From Candidatus Coatesiibacteriota bacterium (GTDB taxonomy: Bacteria; RBG-13-66-14; B26-G2), in contig QMNJ01000112.1 of assembly GCA_003647715.1 (NCBI GenBank), positions 1-5,348 on the forward strand: 5,348 bases of DNA, written 5' to 3'. How positions within the stretch are numbered: position 1 is the first letter of the stretch; each line of letters begins with the position of its first letter. The notes beneath the pieces are model-generated. The model saw only the letters and a list, made by a program, of their open reading frames with translations, had not been told where the DNA came from and made no database searches. Positions 1 to 5,348 of the stretch are shown piece after piece. The translations under genes were made by a program, and so were the position numbers.

Positions 1-1
1 A

Positions 2-364
2 TTTAAGGAGAGGAGAAGGAGGTCGCTTTCGCGGGCTGCACTTGAGACCTTGGCAATAATTGCTTACAAACAGCCGACAACAAAGTCAGAGATAGAGTGG
101 GTAAGAGGGGTAGATTCAAGCGGCGTTATCAAGAACCTACTTGAGCGGGGTTTGATTACTGTGGTAGGGAGAAGCACATCCATTGGTAGACCGCTTCTTT
201 ATGCCACCACAGATAAGTTTCTTGAACTATTCGGTCTGTCAGACCTTGGAGATTTGCCTGCCATAGACGAGATAGGCGCTTTAGAGGAGGGAGCAGGTTT
301 TGAAGATGAGGTTAAACAGGTTCCTCTCGAGGGCTGGAATAACCTCGAGGAGAGAGGCAGATGA
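2..364 (+). CDS. scpB: Segregation and condensation protein B, C-terminal part (5' truncated)
   Basis: ScpB is the winged-helix (kite) partner of ScpA in the SMC-ScpAB condensin complex, which compacts and segregates the chromosome. The reading frame is already open at the window edge (first full codon at base 2) and runs 120 codons to TGA. What is visible begins with the hallmark of the second winged-helix domain, SRAALETLAIIAYKQP (about residues 11-26 of the fragment), followed by EIEWVRGVDSSGVIKNLLERG and the wing segment GRPLLYATTDKFLELFGL. The tail after about residue 85 is acidic, as is common in ScpB. ScpB proteins are usually about 170-200 residues, so roughly the first 60-80 are missing upstream. 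The TTG at 50 lies inside the conserved helix and is not the start. The 3' end overlaps the rluB-like gene by about 60 bp. scpA would be expected just upstream. Identification is secure from the motifs. Confidence 0.93.
   Translation, partial: FKERRRRSLSRAALETLAIIAYKQPTTKSEIEWVRGVDSSGVIKNLLERGLITVVGRSTSIGRPLLYATTDKFLELFGLSDLGDLPAIDEIGALEEGAGFEDEVKQVPLEGWNNLEERGR
286..290 (+). promoter_or_regulatory. Ribosome binding site for the rluB-like gene
   Basis: GGAGG, within AGAGGAGGGA, lies inside the scpB reading frame. It is 9 nt before TTG at 300 but 15 nt before ATG at 306. The spacing favours TTG as the start, while the codon itself and the family's usual N-terminus (M-R-L followed by the S4 helix) would also fit the ATG. 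Confidence 0.5.
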
Positions 365-1025
365 ACTCCTTAACGGTGGTAGGGTTCTGGTTAATGGTGA
401 ACCGGTCTTAAAACCTGGGAAGGTTATTGATACAGATGAAGATATCGTTGAATTTGATGGCAGAGTTATCAGATTGCCCAGTGAATATACCTACATTGCC
501 TTTAATAAACCTTCAGGTATTGTAACCACAATGGGGGATGGGCAGGGAAGACCGACTATAGAATCATACATTGAGGCAATGGAGAAGGTGCTAAAACTTT
601 CTGGTGGACTATTCCCAGTGGGGCGACTTGATACTGACACCACTGGTCTTATTATAATAACCAATGATGGACAATATGCTGAGAGAGTGATTCATCCAAG
701 ATATGAGGTTGAGAGGGAATATATTCTGACCCTGGATAAGAAGATTGAAGATGCTGAGATGAATAAGATTGAAAGGGGAGTTATGTTGAGTGATGGTAGG
801 ACACTTCCTGCAAAGGTTGTATATAAGGGCATTGGTTTTACATATAGCATAGTGGTAAGAGAGGGACGGAAGAGGTTGATCAGGAGAATGTTTGATAAGT
901 TTGGTTATTCAGTTGTTAGTTTGAAAAGGGTCAGAATAGGGGCTCTTAAACTTGGTTCTTTAGTAGAGGGCGAGTGGAGATTATTGAGCAGAGAAGAGGC
1001 GGGTCTGGCTCAATTTAAGTTTTGA
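300..1025 (+). CDS. rluB: 23S rRNA pseudouridine synthase, RsuA/RluB/E/F family
   Basis: This enzyme isomerises a specific uridine in ribosomal RNA to pseudouridine. RluB members modify helix 89/90 of 23S rRNA near the peptidyl transferase centre. Numbered from TTG at 300, an S4 RNA-binding domain covers about residues 4-50 (RLNRFLSRAGITSRREAD, then GGRVLVNG). The catalytic domain follows with FNKPSGIVTT (68-77) and GRLDTDTTGLIIITNDG (108-124), whose Asp111 is the catalytic aspartate. Next come REYILTLDK (139-147) and the C-terminal block EGRKRLIRRMF (188-198) and LKRVRIGALKLG. The length of 241 residues is normal. Start is TTG at 300 (good ribosome-binding spacing) or ATG at 306. Position 193 is Leu where relatives usually have Gln. 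Placement between scpB and cmk is typical of RluB-type genes, but the exact target uridine is inferred; RluE, RluF or RsuA specificity cannot be excluded from sequence alone. Confidence 0.88.
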   Translation: MKMRLNRFLSRAGITSRREADELLNGGRVLVNGEPVLKPGKVIDTDEDIVEFDGRVIRLPSEYTYIAFNKPSGIVTTMGDGQGRPTIESYIEAMEKVLKLSGGLFPVGRLDTDTTGLIIITNDGQYAERVIHPRYEVEREYILTLDKKIEDAEMNKIERGVMLSDGRTLPAKVVYKGIGFTYSIVVREGRKRLIRRMFDKFGYSVVSLKRVRIGALKLGSLVEGEWRLLSREEAGLAQFKF

Positions 1026-1033
1026 GAGTTGAT

Positions 1034-1735
1034 ATGAAAAAGACGGTTCCGAGGATTGGTGAACATCTGGTTGTTGCAATTGATGGTCCTGCAGGGGTGG
1101 GGAAGACCACCGTTGCAGGTGCAGTGGCAGATAAACTAAGCATCTATCATATAGACACTGGTGCAATGTATCGCGCTCTTGCCTTGAAGGCAATAGATGA
1201 AGGCATTGATTGCTTAAGGGAGGATTCTCTGGATGAGATTATAGAGGATGTGGTTATTGAGTATATTCCACAAAGAGGTGGATATAAGGTTTTAGTTGAC
1301 AGCGTGGATGTAACTGACAGATTGAGAACGCCTGAGGTGACCAGGGCTTCATCAGACATAGCAGTTCACAGGTCAGTAAGGGAGTTTATGGTATCGCTTC
1401 AGAGGGGAATTGGGGAGAGATACGATATTACGATGGAGGGCAGAGATATTGGTACTGTGGTCTTCCCCAACGCACAGGTGAAGATATTTCTTACTGCATC
1501 ATCCATAGAACGCACCAGGAGGAGAATGATACAGGATAACATATCATATAATCCTACTGAGTTTCTGAGGGTTATGAATGAGATTGAGGCGAGGGATTTG
1601 AACGATTCTCAACGCATTTTTGCACCTTTGAGACCTGCATCTGATGCGAAGATAATAGATACAACCTGCCTTACTGCTTCTGAGGTAGTTGAGATTGTTA
1701 TGGAGGAGGTGAGAAGAAACTGGGACACCTCTTGA
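1034..1735 (+). CDS. cmk: Cytidylate kinase
   Basis: Cmk transfers phosphate from ATP to CMP or dCMP, recycling the CMP released by RNA turnover and phospholipid synthesis. Numbered from ATG at 1034 (233 residues, close to the family's roughly 220-230), it has a P-loop GPAGVGKTT (18-26), the nucleotide-binding motif DTGAMYRA (41-48), RTPEVTRASSDIA in the CMP-binding insert (98-110), EGRDIGTVVFP (135-145), KIFLTAS (150-156) and the lid and C-terminal block RDLNDSQRIFAPLRPASDA (187-205). All key elements are present. A TTG at 1022 overlaps the rluB stop as TTGA and is in frame, but it has no ribosome-binding sequence. ATG at 1034 has a weak GAGAG at 1024-1028. Either start leaves about 10-14 extra residues before the core strand LVVAIDG. 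The gene sits directly behind rluB and overlaps plsC, so it is cotranscribed and probably translationally coupled. Confidence 0.95.
   Translation: MKKTVPRIGEHLVVAIDGPAGVGKTTVAGAVADKLSIYHIDTGAMYRALALKAIDEGIDCLREDSLDEIIEDVVIEYIPQRGGYKVLVDSVDVTDRLRTPEVTRASSDIAVHRSVREFMVSLQRGIGERYDITMEGRDIGTVVFPNAQVKIFLTASSIERTRRRMIQDNISYNPTEFLRVMNEIEARDLNDSQRIFAPLRPASDAKIIDTTCLTASEVVEIVMEEVRRNWDTS
1704..1712 (+). promoter_or_regulatory. Strong Shine-Dalgarno sequence before plsC
   Basis: AGGAGGTGA is a 9-base match to the complement of a typical bacterial 16S rRNA 3' end. It lies within the last codons of cmk (Met-Glu-Glu-Val-Arg-Arg). It is 7 nt before an in-frame CTG at 1720 and 19 nt before the TTG at 1732. 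It may therefore serve a CTG start, or it may be partly a by-product of the cmk coding sequence. Confidence 0.45.
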
Positions 1736-2361
1736 GGACAATACTTTTTCACTTTAGCCATATATTTGCCTTTCCAGCGAGTGTGGTTCTTTTCAGGTTC
1801 AGGAGTTATGGAATAGGGAATATACCGCTCGTTGGTCCCGTAATTATTGCATCAAATCACACAAGCGTTTTTGACCCACCGCTAATAGCCAACGGGCAGT
1901 TAAGGGTGTTATATTATATGGCGAAATCGGAGTTATTCAGAAATCCACTGTTTAGGGCGTTGATTGTCTCGTATGGTGCATTTCCGGTGAGAAGGGGTGA
2001 GGGTGATATTAGGGCAATGAGAATAGCCCTTAAGCTTTTGTCAAAGGGTAGGGTGGTGTTAGTTTTTCCCGAGGGGACAAGAAGCAAGACGGGGGAGTTG
2101 AATGAGGGGAAGGAGGGAGCGGGGATGCTGGTATATAAGGCGAAGGCAAAGGTAATACCAACATATATTAAAAATTCTAACAAGATATTGATACCGGGTA
2201 AGGGATTTCAACTCCCAAAGATAGAGATATGGTATGGAAAGCCGATTGAATTTGGTGACCTGTTAAAAAGGAAGCCATCAAAGGAGTTATACAGAGTGAT
2301 ATCTCAGAGTATAATGGATGAGGTGGCGAAGTTAAAGTATGAAGCGGATAGAGATAGGTAG
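1732..2361 (+). CDS. plsC: 1-acyl-sn-glycerol-3-phosphate acyltransferase (PlsC/LPLAT family)
   Basis: Members of this family transfer an acyl chain to position 2 of lysophosphatidic acid, giving phosphatidic acid, the precursor of membrane phospholipids. They act at the inner face of the cytoplasmic membrane. Numbered from TTG at 1732 (209 residues), the four acyltransferase blocks are present: NHTSVFD (42-48, with the catalytic His43 and Asp48), GAFPVRRGEG (82-91), FPEGTRSKTGEL (112-123) and VIPTYIKNS (141-149). The N-terminal about 25 residues are hydrophobic and aromatic and probably associate with the membrane. TTG at 1732 shares TTGA with the cmk stop. A CTG at 1720 is in frame and better placed behind the strong Shine-Dalgarno, and would add four residues (M-G-H-L). 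The gene overlaps ispH by 23 bp. The family is certain. Substrate specificity is inferred, since the same fold serves other lysophospholipid acyltransferases. Confidence 0.88.
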   Translation: MRTILFHFSHIFAFPASVVLFRFRSYGIGNIPLVGPVIIASNHTSVFDPPLIANGQLRVLYYMAKSELFRNPLFRALIVSYGAFPVRRGEGDIRAMRIALKLLSKGRVVLVFPEGTRSKTGELNEGKEGAGMLVYKAKAKVIPTYIKNSNKILIPGKGFQLPKIEIWYGKPIEFGDLLKRKPSKELYRVISQSIMDEVAKLKYEADRDR

Positions 2362-3217
2362 GTTTGCTGGTTTTTGCTCGGGTGTTGAGCGAACAATACG
2401 AATGACCATGGAGGCGCTCAATAAGGATAAAAACAGGGTATATTCATTGGGGCAGATAATACATAATCCGCAGATGGTAAGACGACTTGAGGAACTTGGA
2501 TTGAATGTGGTATCAGACATAAATGAGATAAAGGAGGGGATATTCATTGTCAGGTCGCACGGTCTCCCTGATAATTATATAAGGGAACTGAAGAAGAGGG
2601 GATTGAAAATCATTGATGCTACCTGCCCCTTTGTTAAGAAGGTGCAGGAGAAAGCGAGGGTTCTCAAAAAGCAAGGTTATGAACTGATTATTGTAGGTGA
2701 CTCCCAGCATCCAGAGATAAAGGGTGTTTTAAGCGCTGTGTCTGAAAAGGCAACTGTGATTTCAACTAAAGATGAAGCAGAATTGGTGAGTGGTAAGAGA
2801 GTAGGTGTGGTTTTCCAGACCACATTCCCGCTCTCCTGGGCGCAGGATATTGTGGCAGGGCTCCTTGATGGATGTCAGGAGTTGAAGGTATATAATACAC
2901 TATGTTTTGAGACATTGAACAGGCAGAAAGAGGCTATTGAAATGGCAAGAGTGGTGGATGTGATGATAGTGGTGGGTGGAAAGAATAGTGCCAACACCAC
3001 AAATCTGGCAAATATAACAGCCAGTTGTGGGTGCCCTACATACCATATTGAGGAGGCGAGGGAACTCCAGAGTGAGTGGTTTGATGGTGTATGCAGTGTT
3101 GGATTAACTGCTGGTGCATCCACTCAATCATTGCTCATAGATGAGGTGGTGTCAAATCTCAAACAGATACTTGGGGATGCGGAGGTTCATATTTTTGGGG
3201 TGGATTTGCAGAAGTGA
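2339..3217 (+). CDS. ispH: 4-hydroxy-3-methylbut-2-enyl diphosphate reductase
   Basis: IspH (LytB) is the iron-sulfur enzyme that ends the MEP isoprenoid pathway, reducing HMBPP to isopentenyl and dimethylallyl diphosphate in the cytosol. The 292-residue product is close to typical single-domain length. The three cluster cysteines are Cys13 (GFCSGVERTI), Cys96 (DATCPFVKK) and Cys189 (NTLCFETLNRQ). Substrate-binding residues are His42 (GQIIHNP), His74 (VRSHG), His124 and the proton-relay Glu126 (DSQHPEIKG), Thr161 (FQTT), Ser217 and Asn219 (KNSANTTNL) and Ser261 (GLTAGASTQ). Two motifs are unusual: C-F-E-T, where C-x-A-T is common, and GASTQSLLI, where GASTPxWxI is common. The ATG lies within plsC and overlaps it by 23 bp. 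A GAGGTG at 2320-2325 is a rather distant ribosome-binding sequence (13 nt). There is no fused ribosomal protein S1 domain and no rpsA directly downstream. The MEP pathway rather than mevalonate is therefore implied for this organism. Confidence 0.96.
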   Translation: MKRIEIGRFAGFCSGVERTIRMTMEALNKDKNRVYSLGQIIHNPQMVRRLEELGLNVVSDINEIKEGIFIVRSHGLPDNYIRELKKRGLKIIDATCPFVKKVQEKARVLKKQGYELIIVGDSQHPEIKGVLSAVSEKATVISTKDEAELVSGKRVGVVFQTTFPLSWAQDIVAGLLDGCQELKVYNTLCFETLNRQKEAIEMARVVDVMIVVGGKNSANTTNLANITASCGCPTYHIEEARELQSEWFDGVCSVGLTAGASTQSLLIDEVVSNLKQILGDAEVHIFGVDLQK

Positions 3218-3232
3218 TAATGGTTTCATTTC

Positions 3233-3261
3233 TTGAGTATCAGTTTTGTTACTATTAAAAT
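3233..3261 (+). promoter_or_regulatory. Candidate sigma-70-type promoter for mtnA-deoB
   Basis: The 79-bp gap between ispH and mtnA is AT-rich and is the only sizeable non-coding stretch in the window. It holds TTGAGT (3233-3238, 4 of 6 matches to TTGACA), a 17-bp spacer and TAAAAT (3256-3261, 5 of 6 matches to TATAAT). Transcription would begin near 3268, leaving a leader of about 30 nt. I see no extended -10 TG, no operator-like palindrome and no terminator hairpin with a U-tract for the upstream operon, so read-through from ispH is also possible. The call rests on consensus similarity and position only. Confidence 0.35.
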
Positions 3262-3284
3262 TCCTTATCGTTGAGTGTTAGAGT

Positions 3285-3289
3285 GGTGA
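3285..3289 (+). promoter_or_regulatory. Ribosome binding site for mtnA
   Basis: GGTGA lies 7 nt before the ATG at 3297, a good spacing for a modest Shine-Dalgarno. It supports this ATG as the start. Confidence 0.5.
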
Positions 3290-3296
3290 ACAGAGT

Positions 3297-4325
3297 ATGG
3301 AGAGGATAAAAACGCTAGAGTGGACTGAAGACGGCTTGTTGTTGGTTGACCAGAGGAAACTCCCCACCGAATTGAATATGATACTTTTGACCACTCTTGA
3401 TGAGGTGTATAATGCGATAAAGACACTTGCTGTGAGGGGAGCACCTGCCATTGGTGTAGCAGGTGCCTATGGTGTGGTTATTGCTTCAAGTGAGGCGATT
3501 AAGGAGGGAGGTGACTATTGGAGAGCCCTGGAAGTTAAACTTGAATATCTGAAGAACTGCAGACCTACTGCAGTCAATCTGGTTTGGGCTGTTAATAGAA
3601 TGACAAAAGTTATCTCTGAGAATAGGTCGCTATCACCACAGGAGGTTAATGACCTTCTTCTGAAAGAGGCGAAGAAGATTGAACTTGAGGATAAAGAGAT
3701 GTGTAAGAGAATAGGCGAAAACGGCGAACGATTGATTCCTGATGGTGCCAGTGTTCTCACACATTGCAATGCAGGGGCGCTTGCTACCGCTGGTATTGGG
3801 ACCGCACTTGCTCCAATTTATAAAGCAGTGGAGAAGGGCAAGAAGGTAAGGGTATATGCAGACGAGACCAGACCACTTCTACAGGGAGCTCGAATTACAG
3901 TGTGGGAGCTGATGGAGGCAGGGGTGGAAACAACTCTTATATGTGATAATATGTCCGCATCGCTTATGTCAAAGGGTAAGATAGACCTGGTTATAGTAGG
4001 TGCTGACAGGGTAGCGAGAAATGGTGATGTAGCCAACAAGATTGGGACCTATAATCTGGCGGTTCTATCCAGATACCATATGGTGCCCTTCTATGTTGCA
4101 TGCCCTCTATCTACGGTAGACCCCAATATTGCTTCCGGTGATGAGATTCCGATAGAGGAGAGAGACCCCGTGGAGATAACCGAGTGTATGGGTAGAAGAG
4201 TGGCACCTTATGGCTCAAAGGTCTTTAATCCTGCCTTTGATATAACTCCTAATAGATTGGTTGATGTAATAATTACTGATAAAGGCGTTCATACCAAACC
4301 ATATGAAAAGTCGCTTCCGATATAG
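3297..4325 (+). CDS. mtnA: S-methyl-5-thioribose-1-phosphate isomerase
   Basis: MtnA converts 5-methylthioribose-1-phosphate to the ribulose form in methionine salvage, or in the related shunts that dispose of methylthioadenosine and 5-deoxyadenosine. It belongs to the eIF-2B alpha/beta/delta-like family. The 342-residue product has normal length. Motifs in order are the phosphosugar loop RGAPAIGVAGAYG (47-59), RPTAVNLVWAVNRM (89-102), THCNAGALAT (155-164) with the catalytic Cys157, ADETRPLLQGARIT (188-201), CDNMSASLM (216-224), VGADRVARNGDVANKIGTY (234-252) with the catalytic Asp237, PFYVACPLSTVD (264-275) and FNPAFDITP (310-318). The gap between Cys157 and Asp237 and the RGAPAIG loop fit MtnA well. 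The paralogous ribose-1,5-bisphosphate isomerase of archaea is a less likely alternative. The gene follows a candidate promoter and precedes deoB by 12 bp. Of its 19 arginines, 17 use AGA or AGG. Confidence 0.92.
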   Translation: MERIKTLEWTEDGLLLVDQRKLPTELNMILLTTLDEVYNAIKTLAVRGAPAIGVAGAYGVVIASSEAIKEGGDYWRALEVKLEYLKNCRPTAVNLVWAVNRMTKVISENRSLSPQEVNDLLLKEAKKIELEDKEMCKRIGENGERLIPDGASVLTHCNAGALATAGIGTALAPIYKAVEKGKKVRVYADETRPLLQGARITVWELMEAGVETTLICDNMSASLMSKGKIDLVIVGADRVARNGDVANKIGTYNLAVLSRYHMVPFYVACPLSTVDPNIASGDEIPIEERDPVEITECMGRRVAPYGSKVFNPAFDITPNRLVDVIITDKGVHTKPYEKSLPI

Positions 4326-4337
4326 CATTCACAAGTT

Positions 4338-5348
4338 ATGGAATTTAGAAGAGTGATATTGATAATACTTGATGGTGTTGGTGTTGGAGAGATGCCCGAT
4401 GCCGGTAAGTATGGTGATTGCGGTTCTGCAACATTTCAGAACACTTATAGAGCAAATGGGGGGCTAAAGATTAAAAATATGCTCTCTCTTGGGATGGGTA
4501 GAATTACAGGGATTGAAAGAGATTACCCTGTTGAGGGCGCGTTCGGCAAATCTGCTATTGCCTCAGAAGGGAAGGACTCTACTACAGGGCATTGGGAGAT
4601 AGCGGGGGTTATAACAAGAGAACCATTTCCAACTTTTCCTGATGGATTCCCTGATGAGTTGATAAGGGAGTTTGAGAGATTAACTTGCAGGAAGGTTATC
4701 GGTAACAAACCTGCCTCAGGGACAGAAATAATAAAGGAGTTAGGTGAAAAGCATTTGAAGACAGGTGCATTGATTGTCTATACATCTGCTGACAGTGTGT
4801 TTCAGATAGCGGCGCATGAGGATGTAGTTCCTGTTGAGAAGTTATATGAGTATTGCAGAATAGCAAGAGAGATTTGCAGGGATGATTACAGGGTGGGAAG
4901 AGTGATAGCAAGACCTTTCAAAGGTAAGGTGGGTGAATTTTACAGAACTGAGAGAAGGCGTGATTTCTCGGTTCCTGCGCCAGATGGAATTGTGCTGGAT
5001 AGTTTAATCAAGGCAGGTAGAATGGTTCTGGGGGTAGGTAAGGTTGATTACATTTTTGGTGGGAGGGGCTTTACAGAGTGTGTTCACACTAAAGATAATA
5101 ATGATGGGATGAGGCAGATACTGAATAGTATGAAGAGGTTAGCTGAGGGGGGGATGATATTCTCAAATTTGGTTGACTTTGATATGCGTTGGGGTCATAG
5201 GAATAACTATGAGGCATTTGGTAGGGGTCTTGAAGATTTTGACAGGTTTATTCCGACGCTTAAAGATAACACAGTGGATGGTGATATTGTTATAATTACC
5301 GCTGACCATGGCAATGACCCTACGACAATTAGCACTGACCACACGAGG
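4338..5348 (+). CDS. deoB: Phosphopentomutase (3' truncated by window end)
   Basis: DeoB interconverts ribose-1-phosphate and ribose-5-phosphate (and the deoxy forms), linking nucleoside breakdown to central metabolism. It is a two-manganese enzyme of the alkaline phosphatase superfamily and acts in the cytosol. The frame is open from ATG at 4338 to the last base: 337 residues of an expected roughly 390. Metal and catalytic residues are all visible: Asp12 (LDGVGVGEMPDAG), the nucleophilic Thr in DSTTGHWE (probably Thr83), Asp282 and His287 (VDFDMRWGHRNN), Asp323 and His324 (TADHGNDP) and His335 (STDHTR at the window edge). GNKPASGTEII and HTKDNNDGM are the sugar-binding cap-domain and linker motifs of the family. 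The missing end is only the last strands after DHTR. The start has no clear Shine-Dalgarno; at 12 bp behind mtnA it may rely on coupling. Trp replaces the usual Tyr in the DFDMxYGHR motif. Confidence 0.95.
   Translation, partial: MEFRRVILIILDGVGVGEMPDAGKYGDCGSATFQNTYRANGGLKIKNMLSLGMGRITGIERDYPVEGAFGKSAIASEGKDSTTGHWEIAGVITREPFPTFPDGFPDELIREFERLTCRKVIGNKPASGTEIIKELGEKHLKTGALIVYTSADSVFQIAAHEDVVPVEKLYEYCRIAREICRDDYRVGRVIARPFKGKVGEFYRTERRRDFSVPAPDGIVLDSLIKAGRMVLGVGKVDYIFGGRGFTECVHTKDNNDGMRQILNSMKRLAEGGMIFSNLVDFDMRWGHRNNYEAFGRGLEDFDRFIPTLKDNTVDGDIVIITADHGNDPTTISTDHTR

Noticed and set aside
7..22. Purine-rich run containing AAGGAGG, resembling a ribosome binding site, followed by TTG at 50.
   Set aside because: It lies inside the open scpB frame (Lys-Glu-Arg-Arg-Arg-Arg) just before the conserved SRAALETLAIIAYKQP helix. 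The gene begins upstream of the window.
326..349. Inverted repeat CTCGAGG (326-332) and CCTCGAG (343-349) with a 10-nt loop, early in the rluB-like gene.
   Set aside because: Both arms are Ser-Arg codons in the conserved S4 motif (SRAGITSRRE). Several 7-bp inverted repeats with short loops are expected by chance in 5 kb. No U-tract follows.
615..646. Inverted repeat CCAGTGG (615-621) and CCACTGG (640-646).
   Set aside because: It falls in the codons for the catalytic PVGRLDTDTTG motif, has an 18-nt loop and is within chance expectation.
1022..1033. TTG at 1022 as the cmk start, mirroring the TTGA junction of cmk/plsC.
   Set aside because: There is no Shine-Dalgarno at a workable distance, and the family core begins well after ATG 1034. 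The ATG is the simpler choice, though the TTG cannot be excluded.
3218..3296. Possible SAM or other riboswitch ahead of mtnA.
   Set aside because: The whole gap is 79 bp and the likely leader about 30 nt, too short for a SAM riboswitch. No kink-turn or paired-stem architecture is visible.
3441..3466. Perfect 8-bp inverted repeat GCACCTGC (3441-3448) and GCAGGTGC (3459-3466) with a 10-nt loop, early in mtnA.
   Set aside because: It is made from codons of the conserved GAPAIGVAGA loop. About one or two such 8-bp hairpins are expected in a window of this size, and no regulatory context supports it.
4696..4911. Minus-strand open frame within deoB, and similar antisense frames across the other genes.
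   Set aside because: They lie opposite strongly conserved coding sequence, resemble no family I know, have low-complexity Ser/Leu/Pro-rich composition and lack ribosome binding sites. They are shadows of the + strand genes.

Overview
The window is a dense, one-directional (+ strand) stretch of bacterial chromosome. It holds seven protein genes and almost no intergenic DNA: scpB (3' part only), an RluB-type pseudouridine synthase gene, cmk, a plsC-type acyltransferase gene, ispH, mtnA and deoB (cut off by the window's right end). I see no RNA genes, insertion sequences, CRISPR arrays, phage genes, integration sites or origins. The genes are clearly bacterial (ScpB, Cmk, IspH). Arginine is encoded mostly by AGA/AGG (17 of 19 in mtnA), ATA isoleucine codons are frequent, and the coding strand is rich in purines. 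This mix is common in thermophilic or uncultured deep-branching bacteria, but I cannot place the organism in a phylum from this window.

Region 1 (1-3217) is a housekeeping operon in the order scpB, rluB, cmk, plsC, ispH, an order familiar from many bacteria. It combines chromosome segregation (ScpB), 23S rRNA modification (RluB-like), CMP/dCMP phosphorylation (Cmk), phosphatidic acid synthesis (PlsC-like) and the last step of the MEP isoprenoid pathway (IspH). The genes overlap or nearly touch: scpB and rluB overlap by about 60 bp, rluB and cmk are 8 bp apart from the chosen start, cmk and plsC share TTGA, and plsC and ispH overlap by 23 bp. This points to one transcript with translational coupling.

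Region 2 (3218-3296) is the only real gap, 79 bp. It is AT-rich, has no terminator-like hairpin that I can see, and carries a plausible sigma-70-type promoter. It probably marks the boundary between two transcription units.

Region 3 (3297-5348) is mtnA followed 12 bp later by deoB. Both enzymes act on C1-phosphorylated pentoses: MtnA isomerises 5-methylthioribose-1-phosphate, and DeoB interconverts (deoxy)ribose-1-phosphate and (deoxy)ribose-5-phosphate. Both sugars are made by nucleoside phosphorylases, so the pair suggests a nucleoside and methylthioadenosine salvage module that continues downstream.

No previously undescribed system is evident. The points worth a second look are small: a possible CTG start for plsC behind a very strong Shine-Dalgarno sequence, the long scpB/rluB overlap, the mtnA-deoB pairing, and a few substitutions in otherwise conserved motifs of the RluB-like protein, IspH and DeoB.
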